Assembly: GCA_959347315.1 (NCBI GenBank)
Contig: OY365806.1
Location: 39,188,903-39,252,902, forward strand
DNA from: Bimastos eiseni
Taxonomy: Eukaryota; Annelida; Clitellata; Crassiclitellata; Lumbricidae
Length of the DNA stretch: 64,000 nt
Direction: 5' to 3'
Under the pieces are notes generated by a model that was not told the DNA's origin, ran no database searches, and saw nothing but the letters and a program-made list of their open reading frames with translations. Shown in pieces: positions 52,745 to 64,000 of the stretch (position 1 is its first letter; each line of letters starts with the position of its first letter). A program made the position numbers and the translations under genes.

Positions 52745-53926
52745 AACTGCATCGCGCTTAATCCTGGCTTACCCGGTTCAGCATTACGGCAATGAAACTC
52801 ATAATGTCCGATATTTTCCAACGGAATCGATGACAAATTCTTGATAAGTATTTCCTGAATAAGACGGATTAGACGATATGAATAACATACCCCATTGTCC
52901 TTCACTATTGTACGCTTTTATTCGCCATTCGAATATCCTTTCTGTTTTTTATTTAAACTTTTCAAGCCGATCTTCCAGATTCTCACTGCGGTTGGACACG
53001 TGATAGATAACCACGGGGCAGCGAGTGCGTTAATATCCGACACCCATTGTCCTTCGTCTCTGAACGCATGGAAGGCTTTGTTATTTTGTAGTTCAGAAGA
53101 GGCGCTCGCATGAAAACCGTAATTACTACTATTTAACGACAGTCTAGGTACGTAGCAGACTTTACATTTTCTTCCAAGTGTGATATCGGTCAGCGTTAGT
53201 ATTTACTGTAGCATGCAGATACCAGCGTATTCGGCACTAGGGTCCATGGATATAACATGACATCTGCAATACGCGTAATTAGACGAAGCGGGAAATGTAA
53301 ATTTATACAATGATCAAAAAGCGAAGATATCCGTTTGAGGGGTAAGAATATCTGTAAATACTTTTCCATCGTTACTAGTTTGAACTTCCCAACTAGCGAA
53401 ATGTTCGCCCTGTTCTCGGCCGGCGAAGATATAAAATCCCGACATTGACATAGGAATGGGGTACTTCATCTGTATCCTAACATCGGCGGTTGTTTCGGAG
53501 ACACAGATATCAGGGAAGTGAGAAGCGTTTTGAAAAGTCCTCCACGGACCGAATTCATGGCCAAGCACACTACGGTAATCGCTAGCACTATCTTCGCAAG
53601 TTAAACCGTTTATTATCGTTGTATCAGAAGTCATGTTTGGAGCCCCTGTCACGAATGCTCTCAGGTAATCGGCGGTATCTACTTGTCCCGATATCGCATG
53701 ATTGACTAAGGTTTCAACTTGACCAAAGCTCGCGGCCTGGCTGGCGATGGCTGGTGGATGAATGCAGACCTTTTATCAAATTGCCGCTCATTTCGAAATC
53801 ACCGTCCATGGCGTTTGTTCCATCTCGTTTTAAAAAGGTATTACTCGCTTGAGATAGAGTAACACCTCCATACACTACTCTCTGAGTTGACCCAGTATCA
53901 GTTCGTACAAATTTATCAACAGGCAT
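52745..53926 (-). pseudogene. Polinton 2 fiber-like protein
   Basis: Homolog of 30,747-31,922. N-terminus MPVDKFVRTDTGSTQRVVYG with FLKRDGTNAMDGDFEMSGNL. A small deletion after IKGL shifts the frame. The middle frame 53,314-53,652 shows the discoidin-like PWRTFQNASHFPDICVSET and IPMSMSGFYIFAGREQGE. The last third is heavily degraded. Confidence 0.7.
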
Positions 53927-53948
53927 GTTTTTATATATGCGAATTTAT

Positions 53949-54370
53949 TTAATACAATTCGTTTATGCCTTTTTGAAATTTACATCCATCGTTGCTTGTC
54001 TTCTTCAATACGTACAAACATAAATGACCGCAAAACACTTCACCGTTGGGTTGTATTCGTTCGCTGTTGTAGAACAGCGGTCTTCTTAGATAGTTTATCA
54101 ATTCAGCAGGAGGAGGTAGTCCGTAGCTGTCAAAATAAATCTTATCATTGGCGTGCTTGATCCAACACGTCCAATGTGTTCCTTTGCCGTCAGAATCATC
54201 CAGATTAAGGATGCCGCACTCATTCTTGGCCTCTTCGGCAAGTCGTCTCTTAAAAATACTTCTCTGAAATTATTTTCATTAGGTTTCCTTACCGCTTCGA
54301 TTAGATCCACGTTCGACAAAGCAATATTTGGTAGCGTTACGCCTTCGACATCTATTAGTTTAACACTCAT
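53949..54370 (-). pseudogene. Polinton 2 adenain-like cysteine protease
   Basis: Homolog of 31,943-32,371. Start MSVKLIDVEGVTLPNIALSN, a frameshift near 54,220, then in the other frame CGILNLDDSDGKGTHWTCW, YFDSYGLPPP and VFCGHLCLYVLKKT. All three catalytic positions are readable. Only the frameshift is an obvious defect. Confidence 0.82.
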
Positions 54371-54892
54371 TTTATATTAGGGAATAATGTCCGTATGCTA
54401 AAGTGTGAATTCCGTCCTTAAAAATTATTCGTTTATCGTCATCTGCTGAGAGAGCCACCTTGTTGACTTCTTCGGTGTAGATATCGTGAAGATGCGATCG
54501 AATGACATTCATCTTTCTCAATTGTTCTTTCTTGGTGAACAAGCAGCTTTGTAATCTTTGTGAGTGATAAATTTCTTGACGACATTCTCCTTAACACCTT
54601 TACATTTCTTGTGGTCTACACCAGTCATCTTGTACGAATAGAATACAACTTCGATCTTAAACCTGCAAACTCTTTGATCTGTTTACCAGCTGCTTCATCC
54701 TTGAACATGCCAATGATTTTTTTTATTGATGCCTGTTTCTATACTAGAGGGATGGTCTTTAGGATAGTCGCTAGTGTCGAACCTACTTCTAATGTCGGGG
54801 GCTATATCAGCGCAGAAGTCTTCGGTCTTAATTTCATAGACTAGCGATCTGTAAAGAGTAACTTTGCTCTATCTTCGAACTTTTTCTTGATG

Positions 54893-55444
54893 TTGTTGGG
54901 AACACGTGCATAACCTGCCCTATAGTTGACCGTGGTGGCCTATACCTGTGTTTGTATGAATGTGGGATGGTTTCGTTGGACATCCTTTTCTTTGTATCTC
55001 TCTTTCTTCTGCTCTGTGCAATGTCTTTAACTAGGAGTGTCCTTAACTAGGCGTGTCCTTCTTTACAAATCGAAGGAACACATTATTCTAGAGGAGTTCT
55101 GACAGTCATTCTTGTTTTGGAATGTCGTAAGCGTTCAGCCCGTTGCTGATTTTCTGCGTGTGACTGTCTGAATCTCAGTTGTTAGTCATTAAGCCAGAAA
55201 GGGACATTCCCTCTTTAATGTACGCCGTTCTCTTGCGGTTCCGTTTCCTTGGAGGACAACCGTGTCGACGTTGTGCCTGTCTTGTCTGCGTATCGACCGA
55301 CAGCAGGTTCTTGACTTCCGTGTCGTTTTGCTGTCTTCTTGGCTGACAAAGGTTATGTATAACTTGTGTATAAATGATTAAATTCATATTTTTATCATAT
55401 CCCTAGAGCCTTAATAATTTTCTCAGTTATAGCATTCAACATAG
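54893..55444. mobile_element. 552-bp insertion, possible solo LTR
   Basis: Absent from Polinton 1, where CTTGATATAATTAAAATG is continuous. The inserted sequence runs from TTGTTGGGAACACG to TTCAACATAG, i.e. with TGTTG...CAACA-like ends as in LTRs. Short degenerate flanks (GATG / ATAG) might be a target duplication but are not exact. No coding frame of note. Confidence 0.5.
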
Positions 55445-55992
55445 TAATTAAAATGAAAATCGTACATTATAGTTTTACTCAAGTCTAAAATGCACATGCT
55501 AAGATATATAGGCTTGTTGTAATATAGCTTCGTCCGTTTCATGCGAATGGCACATAGGCTTTCGTCAATAATATTTCGAGTGTCGTAGCTTATTCTCGCT
55601 GCTAGCTCAATTGCTTCCATCTCGCTGCAAACCAATTTTATGTCTACACGGTTCTCTGTACTTTCACATGTCTTACCAAACACGCTATTATTCATTAGTT
55701 TGAAAAAGTCTGTCTCGAAATCGTTGGTGGCTCTGGTTCTCAGGTTGGTATTTAGGTCAATATACTTTTTCGTCCAAGCACTTTCCTCAAATTTAATTCC
55801 GCGATGAATTTTGGTTATCTTCAATCCTAAGCTTTCATACAGCTGTAAATTTTCGTAATGGACTATATACTTTTCTTTATCGTTCAAGTTTGGAATAAGT
55901 TTTGGCACAACCGATTATTCGACTTCAACAATCTCTGGAGCATGATGATAGTCATTGTGCAGATCGTGCAAGTTTCTCGGATATTCCAAGTC

Positions 55993-55998
55993 GACTTC
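55993..55998 (+). repeat. LINE target-site duplication, left
   Basis: GACTTC, repeated at 61,408-61,413. The uninterrupted sequence is seen in Polinton 1 (GTCGACTTCTAATATAC, ~33,440). Confidence 0.85.
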
Positions 55999-56620
55999 AC
56001 GGAACCCCTCAACAGCAAATTAGATAAAATCATCGAAAGTTCAGCGACGAACGTGCACGTCACTCGGCATCAAGAGTTAGCCTCAAGTGTAAAAAGTCTG
56101 GAAGACGTGAACGAGGCCCTGATGGCAAAAATTGAGGCATTTGATAAAAATTTTAGACCCAGCAGCCTAGTTTTTTATGGCATCGGTGAAACTATGGCCA
56201 CCACCCATACATCAGTGACTGCGCAGGTTGGGCCTAACTCAAATTTGAAAGCAACAGAGGGAATAATCGAGGTATGCAAAACCTCGTTAAATATCTATGT
56301 TTCCCGAGCAGATATTTACTCCGCCTATAGATTGTCTCGTCGGGGCGCAGAGATTCACCGCCCGATCCTTGTGCACTCCCAAAACACCCACATCAAGAAC
56401 GAGGCCTACAAAGCTCGAACCTCGCTGAAGAAAATCTGGAAACAATAAGGAAACAGGATCTACATAAATGAAAACTTAACTCCTTCCAACGCCCAACTCT
56501 ATGCTGCAACACGAAGGCTTATTAAGGAAAAAAGCTATTCTCCACGTGGTCGTATTGGGAGACGATCTATGTCCGGCTGTCTGAATCGCGCGAATCTACT
56601 CCCATGAAAATGGCAACATC
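55999..56620 (+). pseudogene. LINE ORF1 (coiled-coil/RRM-like) relic
   Basis: In one frame: a helical coiled-coil segment (RHQELASSVKSLEDVNEALM), then ADIYSAYRLSRRGAEIHRPI, RPILVHSQNTHIKNEAYKAR, a stop at 56,446-56,448, and in a continuing frame IYINENLTPSNAQLYAATRR. This is typical of the nucleic-acid-binding ORF1 protein of this LINE group. The start is unclear because the 5' end abuts the insertion point. Confidence 0.75.
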
Positions 56621-58083
56621 TATGGACTTAAAAAAGTTTTTCAATTGTAGATCTCCAGGGAAAATACTCTTGCCAGCTGCACCCGCCTACTGAGAGCCGG
56701 AGTCAAAATCAAGGTTCCACCAAGAACCAATCATCACGCTACTTCCTCCGCTCATCACCTGCCTAGTCATTCGTCCGCTGTACGTCTTCGACCTGCTGTT
56801 ATGCGGTCTCCAATCTCCTCATTGCGTGAGTCGAAGCCTCTTCTCAACTGTCCAAATTTATCATTCTGACTATTAAACGAATTTATTGCCTTGAACTATT
56901 CGCATGTTGGATTTGATCAGCGTCATCGTGAATGTTGACCCGTCGCATATGAATCTTTAATCAATTAACTTGTCTTCATTTGTTTGACGGTCGTGTGGTA
57001 ACTTGTATGCAGGATGTCTCGCAAGATTGTTCCTTGTTCTGGTTTAGTTAGATTGCATTATGTGAGGAACAGACGCTGTTTTGATATATGCCTGTTTGAC
57101 CTGTGCTCGAAACGGGCTCTGTTTTGTTTTGACCTTTACATGAGTTTCGATCTGCTGGAGTAGAACTGTGCTTATATCTCCAATGATATGTCTGTGACTT
57201 TTTCTTGCCTGGAGTTTAGTTGTTGTCCTATAACTCGTGGTCGGTACTCATGTCGCGATTACGATCATGTCACGCTTGATGCTTTTACATGATCTCCCCG
57301 AGTCGGCACGGTGAGCTTCGCGTAGCCTACTGCTAGTGGAGATCATAGATTTAATTGTGGCGACGCGTAGGTTAACTATAGATGACTGTGATAATGACTC
57401 TCGAGTCTATTTTCAGGTTGTGCCTGATCTCTTCGTGCCCAGAATTTTGCTTTTAGTACTGCAGAGGACTTTGCTAGCTATTGTTCCCTTGATTTCTTGT
57501 TTAAACATGTTAAATGTCCAAGCAATGTCGAGCAGGACCTGCACAGCTGAGATCTGCATAATATAGTATGTCTACACCATATGTTGAGACGGCCTGCACT
57601 TACTGTGCACTAGCTGAACTCATAAGCCTATCGAGGACTATTGAGTTTGATTTTCTTTCTATTTTTGCTAGTTTAGTTAAGTAACTATCATTAGTTCACA
57701 CACTTCTAACGCGTATGATGTAAGCTCTCCCAGAAATGCAACAACTACCAATCCACAGCTTTGTGCTAGAAATACGTGTATCCTAGGCTCCAACGATAGA
57801 ACACCGGTCCACTCGATTAAGACCTTCCCTAATAACCCGCATATAGACCATGAACTTCGGTCCCCAAGCACCAGCTTAAATGTACTGGCAGATACACTAC
57901 TACACCATTCCAATGATTTGAAACGGTCTCTCTTCAATTAAGAGTCCGAGACCCATTGCTGGCAAACAATACTGATCTAGACCCTGACTGCAACTTTTTC
58001 AAGATCTGCCTTGCACCCCTAACTATTGTATACCACAATCCCGAACCCAGTAGTTTAATCAAATGTCTTAGCAATTTTCTATC

Positions 58084-60930
58084 ATGCATCTAATTTGTCG
58101 CAGTATGTTAAACAAAATAAACGAAATCACAGACCTCCTGCGGCTTGTCCCAGTCTCAGTCCTGGCCTTAACGGAGACTTTGTTGGAAGAGGGCCAAGCA
58201 GACCTAGTAAAAAGTCCTGGATATCAACTGCTGCATAAATCACGATCGCAGAGGAGAGGCGGGGTGTGGGCTCCTTGATTAGACAGGAAATTTCTTACGA
58301 AATTGCGGACTACGCAATGAGTGAGTTGCCATTCACTAACTTTAAGAGTTTAACTTTGCGCCTGCTCCACAAAACTGGATCAACTATGATAGCAGTAATA
58401 TACAGACCGCCCGGCCAGCAAGTCCAAGACTTCTCTAACGAACTAAATTTACTTCTAAATAAAATAAAAGGTAAATCTAAGGAGCACCTATTAATTGGAG
58501 ATTTTAACCTAGATATTCTAAAAAGTAGCTCGCATAAACCAACAGAAGAATTCTTCAACTGCTTACTGTCTCGCCAATTCCTCCATGTGATAACAAAACC
58601 CACTGGTGTAACCGAGTCAACCGCCACGCTTATAGACAATATTTTCACTAACCTGTGGAATAAAATAATAGGATCGTCAATAATAATATCAGACATTTCG
58701 GACCATCTTCCTATAACGGCGACATTTGGCTATACCCTTGTGACCCCGCCTCATTCAATCAGTCAAACCCGAAGAAGCTTTACATCCGCGGCTACTGATT
58801 TATTTCGTACTTCGCTATCTCAACAAGACTGGACACAGACCTTATCTGTTTGCAAAGATTTAGACGCTGATAAGGCATATAATTTATTCATGGATAACTA
58901 CACCAGAGAATATAACAGGGCATTTCTTCTCAAAAGGATTAACCAAAACAAGCGAGCATTGCCAAAAAAACCAAGATGACACCAGGTCTTTTAAAGTCTT
59001 GTCCCACCAAATCGAAATTGCAATTGAGATATGTTAAACATCCAACAGAGACAAATAAGATTAAATATGATAGATATAGGAATAACTTCAAGAAAATTAG
59101 GCTTTTAGCGGAAAGGAATTTTCTGATCACCGAATTTTGTAAGCATAGCCACGAATTAAAAATGGAAAATTCTCAGATCTCTGCTGAACAACGGAGTTGA
59201 CACAGAGCACAAAAATGTTAAGTCACTGAAAATAGACGGTGTATCAACTAACGATCCGACGCAAATTGCTGCAGAATTTAATAATTATTTTACCAATATA
59301 GCGCACTCACTGGCTTCACTAATCCCCGAATCTGCCTCACCCATAGAAAAATATATGGCTCCCTTCAGAAATTAATCATTCGGACTAACCGAAACATCCT
59401 CGAATGAATTAATACGGTTGGGAAAGAATCTCAAACTTTCCAAATCTAGAGGAGTGGATGATATTGATCCCTCTGTTGCTATTACAAGCCTATCGGTCAT
59501 TGCTCCCATTTTGGCAGAACTTATAAATTGTTCATTTAAATCGGGCACTTTCCCAGAAGCCTTAAAAATTGCGAAAGTTGTCCCAATTTTTAAGAGGCCT
59601 AAGAGATAGTGCCTCTAATTATAGACCAGTCTCAGTTTTGCCTATATTCTCGAAATTATACGAAAAAGCAATGCATGAACGCCTTAATAATTTTATTGCA
59701 AAATCGGATCTTCTATATGTTGCTCAATATGGGTTTCGCTCTGGTCACTCAACTTTCATGCCTTTACTCAACATGCAGGATAAAATATCAGCTGCCGTAG
59801 ACAATAACGAATATTCAATTGGAATTTTTCTGGACTTGGCTAAAGCCTTCTACACTATAAACCATGATATTCTTCTTAAGAAATTATCCATATACGGGAT
59901 ACGAAGCACGCAACTAAATTGGTTTAGAAGCTACCTCTTTGATAGGCAACAGTTAGTGCGCTCTAATAACACCTCTTCTGGTCGATTAACCATAAAGTAT
60001 GGGGTCCCCAAGGGTCTATCCTGGGACCATTATTATTCATCCTCTATATTAATGACCATCCAAATGTTGCTCCGGCTTTATTTGCTATACTTTTTGCTAA
60101 TGACTCTAATATATTTCATTCCCATTCCTGCCTTGAAACCCTGATTAGCCAGACAAACAGTGAACTAGATAAGATGGCAGAATGGTTCGTAGCTAATAGA
60201 CTAACCCTTAACATAGATAAAACCAACTTTATATTGTTCAGATCATACAGAAAGCTTCCACCTGAGCATTCACCAACTATTAGAATTCTGGAAACACCAA
60301 TCACCCAAGTTTCTTCCACCAAATTTTTGGGAATTATTGTAGATCAGCACTTATCGTTGACTGATCACATATCTGCAATATCACTTAAAGTTGCAAAAAG
60401 TATCGAAATAGTCTCTAGAATATCTAAGGTACTTCCAGCTAGGGCCCGCTCAACCCTATATCACACTCTCATTTTCCCATATTTAACATATGACAATATA
60501 GTTTGGGCCTCTGCTTACAAATCAAATTTACAGAAATTGAGTATTTTACAGAAAAAAGCTATAAGATTTGTAGCAAACATACCATATGGTGCGCACACAG
60601 GACTCGAATTCAAAAACAGAAAGATACTAAAAATTGAACAAATTCGGACACTACAAATTGGAATCTTCATGTACCAATAAATACTCCCGCAACTTATTAC
60701 CCAGCCAATTTCTAGATTATTTTCCTCTTCACCAAGGTAGCCATTATCATTTATCAAGAGGGAACCCCACTTTCTACATCCCTTATGCGAGGACGAACAT
60801 TAGGCTCGCATCTATAAAACGCACAGGGCCTAAGATTTGGAATGACATCCCACTTCCATTGCGCCTATTTCCAAATCTGTACCAGTTCAGGTCTAAGTGG
60901 AGGGAGGCCATACTGAATGAACATGGATGA
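58084..60930 (+). pseudogene. LINE ORF2: APE endonuclease + reverse transcriptase
   Basis: Endonuclease: VLALTETLLEE (~58,160), RGGV, VIYRPPGQQ (~58,400), LLIGDFNLDI (~58,500), TLIDNIFTN (~58,630), ISDHLPITA (~58,700). RT: KSRGVDDIDPSVAI (~59,450), NYRPVSVLPIFSKLYEKAM (~59,620), QYGFRSGHST (~59,730), FLDLAKAF (~59,830), YGVPKG (~60,000). The catalytic box reads LFANDSN (~60,090) where FADD is expected. Later come a thumb and C-terminus with ASIKRTGPKIWNDIPLPLR (~60,810-60,870). Frame breaks at ~58,265, ~58,979, ~59,190, ~59,590, ~60,020 and ~60,140. Confidence 0.88.
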
Positions 60931-60931
60931 T

Positions 60932-61117
60932 AGATACAGTGACCTTAGCTAAAATTACTCTGCTTTATAGTCCTAAGGCTGGTGTTGTTGCGATGTGCTA
61001 ATAATGGGCCAACTATCGTATGAGAGATACAGTGACCTTGGTTAGAGTTACTCCGCTTTGTGGTCCTAAGGCTGGCGTTGTTGCAATGTGCTAATAAAGG
61101 GCTAACTATTATGCTTT
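60932..61117 (+). repeat. 93-bp tandem dimer in LINE 3' UTR
   Basis: AGATACAGTGACCTT...GTCCTAAGGCTGG...ATGTGCTAATAA occurs twice in direct orientation, about 85% identical by eye. Confidence 0.8.
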
Positions 61118-61407
61118 GCATCAACAACTGTAACTTGGATGGCTATGTTATTAATTAAGTCTAGTTAAGCTTTCAGTTAATATTTTATAAAGAACTGTTT
61201 TTGTGCAATCTTGCAATAGTTCTAAAACTTGGTCCAATCGTTTATTTTTACTTTGAACATCCCAGGTGGCCCTAACTAGCGGGATCTTACGATCCCTAAT
61301 TGGGTCTCCTGGGCGATCCGATAACAATTGTAAAATTTGTAATAATTGTCATTAATTTCTGTTTTGTTTATTGGATTGCCAAATAAATGTCGATTGATTG
61401 ATTGATT

Positions 61408-61413
61408 GACTTC
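61408..61413 (+). repeat. LINE target-site duplication, right
   Basis: GACTTC, after which Polinton 2 polymerase sequence resumes. Confidence 0.85.
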
Positions 61414-64000
61414 TAATATACACGGTGTTTCTCTCCAATCATTTAGCTCATCGTTGCTCATCTACCACTGGAACCCATGAGTTGGTAGATTTTTACACAT
61501 ACTCCATCCGTACAAATTGTTAGCGTCTAAATAGGTTATAAATGTTGAAGGTTTGCCATCGTCAAATGCTTCTCCCAAATACTTATTGTTTGCCTGTCCA
61601 TAACGATGTGAAGTGGTGCTAACACCATCTTTTATCCCATGCTTAACCATTAGTATCATATCATAATCGCTCAACAACTCCAACTCTACTCCAGTCAACT
61701 TCAATGCGGCGTCCCAAGCAAGACCTGGAGAAGTATAATACCAAGCGGGATCTAAACCATAGTTCTCACTACACACATCTCTAAAATTCTCAAATACATC
61801 GGCAAGCAGGAGAACATCAGTCACATTATATAAATCGTGGTATTCTTTCAACGTCTTGAATCCGAATTCATTCCATGCCATCTGTGCATGGTTGTAGTCT
61901 TCCTCTAATGCCTGAGTCGTTAAGTATGGAATAGAACGCTGATTTTGGCGGTAGTTCTGTTTTGTTAAATCGCTCGATAAAATTAATATAATCATAATGA
62001 TATAATAATGATATAATCCTTTTCTAAGCAAGAGATCGATCTGATTACCAGAATAGTGTTTGCCTATATTCTTACACTGGTCTTTGCTCAGGTCCCTCGA
62101 TAAAGCGTCGAGACTCGATGCCATGAATCTAAAACTATCGATAAAACGTAATGCTCGTCTAACGAGTTTTAACTTATTATTTCCTTATCTATAAATTCAT
62201 CGACCACGACCTCTCTGCTAAATGAGATATACTTTTCTTCGTTGTTAGGAATGCAGCTAATCTTTTCGTTATCATCACCTCTTCATTTCTCTACGAATAC
62301 ATTACTATCATAACCGGATAGATTATGGACCGAAACTGGGAAAAACTTGGTGACTTTATATTTTAGATTACAAGTTTTATGAGCGGCGCCTCAAAATTTA
62401 CCGGAAAGGTGACAGTGGTCTCTAACTCGATCATCACCCAGTTCATCCTCACATATTTGACAAACAGTAGCGGATTCGTAACAGGCCTGTTCTTTCTTTC
62501 CGAATATCACATCCTTTAAATTTAATTCGATCATAGATATCATTTATATTTTCTATAAGAGTGTCTATGAATATCTATGCTACATCGTCGTCTTCGCTCT
62601 CCACTGTGAAAGTCACGGGATCTTGTGAATATAGGTCATCATCAAAACATTTTATATAATAGCAGAAGGGACTTGGTTACGTGTTTTTGATATATGTTGG
62701 TGTAATAAAGCATGCGGGGATCTGTTTGGCAAGTGTCAGTAGGTTTTATGAAGGATTCGAAATCAGCGAACACGACAAAGGGGACTCTCATCTTTCTATA
62801 ATAATTTTTTAAACTCAACATAGTTCCTGGTTCCGGAAGTTCTATCTTTTGAGCGGCGTGTTGCGAACAGTACTCTGTGTTTATTTAGCGAATCTAGCTC
62901 TCCATACTCCATCAAACATCGCTTACAATATTGCATCGAATGAACGGAGTTGTCTGTTTGAACCGCCATCAGTCTGTTAAATTTATTTATCCAACAATAA
63001 TGCTTCTTTTCTCCATCAGAAATGAGCAATAGGTCTACACTGATTACGCTCTCGTGCTTCAATAAGTATTATGGGGAAAGGTAAACATCTTTCTCATGAC
63101 CAAAAACATTAATACTAATAATAACTATTACTCTGAAACTTACTTATCACGTTAGCATCTGCTGCGACTGGGAATTCGATGCCAGATCAATAAAGTTTCT
63201 CAGACTGTTTTTTTTAATTTTTTCGTGATTCTTAATGAATCTTTCTCAACAGGATTTAAATGTCTCGTTACACACCACTTGAAACATTCTTCGTCTTCGC
63301 TCTTTTTATTAACAATAGCCTTTTTACCCGTTATACATATCAGTAGTGGAATGTAAGAACTGTCCTTCAACGGTTTATAAACAACCGTGTTGATATCTAG
63401 TTTTTGAACCGCTCTTTGTCTCCAGTTATTTCCATGCGTGTGGAAGGCTGCCATTGATTCTAAAATTTTATCTTTCGCATTGTTATAAATTTCGCTCGTA
63501 ACAGTAGAGTCCAAAACCACTTCAGTTTTCGAAACGAATGGTGTATCCAAGGAATCTTCTTGTCCAAATTTCATGTTAACGCGTTCCATTGTGCATGTAA
63601 GGACAACGTTAACCTTAGTCTGCCGAGTTCTAGTCAACAAGTCTAGCACCCGTGTATGAACGCTGTCAAGAAAAGACGTGGCATCGATTCCACCGGCGGA
63701 ATCGACCGTGTATTGTTTCGTGAAGCCCTTGATAGCTGAAGTCGTCTCTCTTATTTTACGTGTTTTCATAAGAATTTTACCGAATATAGAATTCACTTTG
63801 GCTTTCAGTGCTTCTACTCGTTCACCTTCCTCTTTGGTTATTCGGGTATGTACCCTTCAATTCACTTTGCAAATGTATTAATCGCAGACTTAGTCTTAAC
63901 GAATATTTTTCATGCTGTCGTAGCTGGTGTGGGAGCGAGTGTTGGGATTCCTATATCAGGAACGGGTGCGTCCATCAGACTAGCATTGGATGAGATTGGG

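Larger units (their letters stand above)
55999..61407 (+). mobile_element. 5.4-kb LINE (CR1/L2/Jockey-like) in Polinton 2
   Basis: A near-full-length non-LTR retrotransposon with ORF1, an APE endonuclease, a reverse transcriptase, and a 3' end closing in (GATT)n. It is flanked by a 6-bp duplication. A ~93-bp tandem dimer (60,932-61,024; 61,025-61,117) lies in the 3' untranslated region. Coding regions carry several frameshifts and the RT active site is altered. Confidence 0.9.
50702..64000 (+). mobile_element. Polinton 2: 5'-truncated, with nested insertions
   Basis: Collinear with Polinton 1 from inside the major capsid gene (Polinton 1 position ~29,041) to the polymerase N-terminus, and runs off the window end. 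Divergence from Polinton 1 is visibly of the order of 10% or more. It contains a 552-bp insertion and a 5.4-kb LINE in the polymerase gene. Integrase, ATPase and penton genes are absent. Confidence 0.92.
54371..64000 (-). pseudogene. Polinton 2 DNA polymerase B, split by two insertions
   Basis: Same order as Polinton 1. C-terminal part 54,371-54,892; a 552-bp insertion; palm region 55,445-55,998 with IHRGIKFEESAW and KLMNNSVFGKT; LINE 55,999-61,407; then 61,408-64,000 with TYLDANNLYGWS (~61,535), VTDVLLLADVFENFRD (~61,790), the zinc motifs, and an N-terminal extension cut by the window end. Many frameshifts. In the N-terminal linker a TAG lies one codon from the TAA of Polinton 1 (P-E-stop versus P-stop-E). 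Confidence 0.9.

Noticed and set aside
55175..55387. 70-codon minus-strand frame in the 552-bp insertion
   Set aside because: Basic low-complexity frame with no recognised domain, within a probable LTR.

Overview
The window looks like a repeat-dense stretch of a metazoan genome, probably a marine invertebrate. This rests on metazoan-type non-LTR retrotransposons, hAT-type and foldback DNA elements, a ~190-bp satellite, many microsatellites, and Polinton/Maverick (adintovirus-like) elements. Frequent TAGGCCTA words and CTAACCCTAACCCTGACC repeats remind me of invertebrate deuterostomes, but I cannot name a species. I found no convincing host gene, tRNA, rRNA or CRISPR array. Almost all coding capacity belongs to mobile elements, and nearly every such gene is broken by stops or frameshifts.

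Layout. 1-13,550: non-genic DNA with microsatellites, hairpins, foldback elements, two arrays of a ~45-bp minisatellite, and a minus-strand LINE reverse transcriptase (8,420-9,985). About 13,555-17,760: element A, a ~4.2-kb element with ~500-bp terminal inverted repeats. It carries a fossil LINE reverse transcriptase, itself split by a 317-bp hAT-like element with an 8-bp target duplication. About 20,845-38,888: element B, a second copy of the same family. It is split by Polinton 1 (22,122-36,539; 14.4 kb; inverted termini starting AG; 6-bp target duplication CCCAGA; empty site preserved in element A). 38,889-41,650: remnant of a third, divergent Polinton. 42,185-50,701: ~190-bp satellite array broken by a non-coding element flanked by ~290-bp direct repeats and by a LINE 3' fragment. 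50,702 to the window end: Polinton 2, 5'-truncated inside the capsid gene, carrying a 552-bp insertion that may be a solo LTR and a 5.4-kb LINE (6-bp target duplication GACTTC).

How the Polinton genes fit together. On the left, a minus-strand block encodes the integrase and a zinc-ribbon plus phospholipase-A2-like protein. A plus-strand block encodes the packaging ATPase, minor capsid/penton-like protein, several small conserved virion-type proteins, the major capsid protein and a SAP-domain protein. A convergent minus-strand block encodes a possible ssDNA-binding-like protein, a fiber-like protein with discoidin-like repeats, an adenain-type protease and protein-primed DNA polymerase B. This is a full virus-like set (replication, integration, maturation, packaging, capsid, attachment), now inactive.

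The observations I consider most worth following are these. An AT-rich TATATAAA(A)TG motif sits flush against most Polinton start codons on both strands. A perfect stem-loop is conserved between Polintons 1 and 2 exactly at the convergent gene boundary, with an unrelated loop. Layered insertions give a relative chronology. A tandem duplication carries 32 bp of the Polinton terminus. Several accessory proteins (PLA2-like, discoidin-like fiber, possible dUTPase-fold protein) are of uncertain function.
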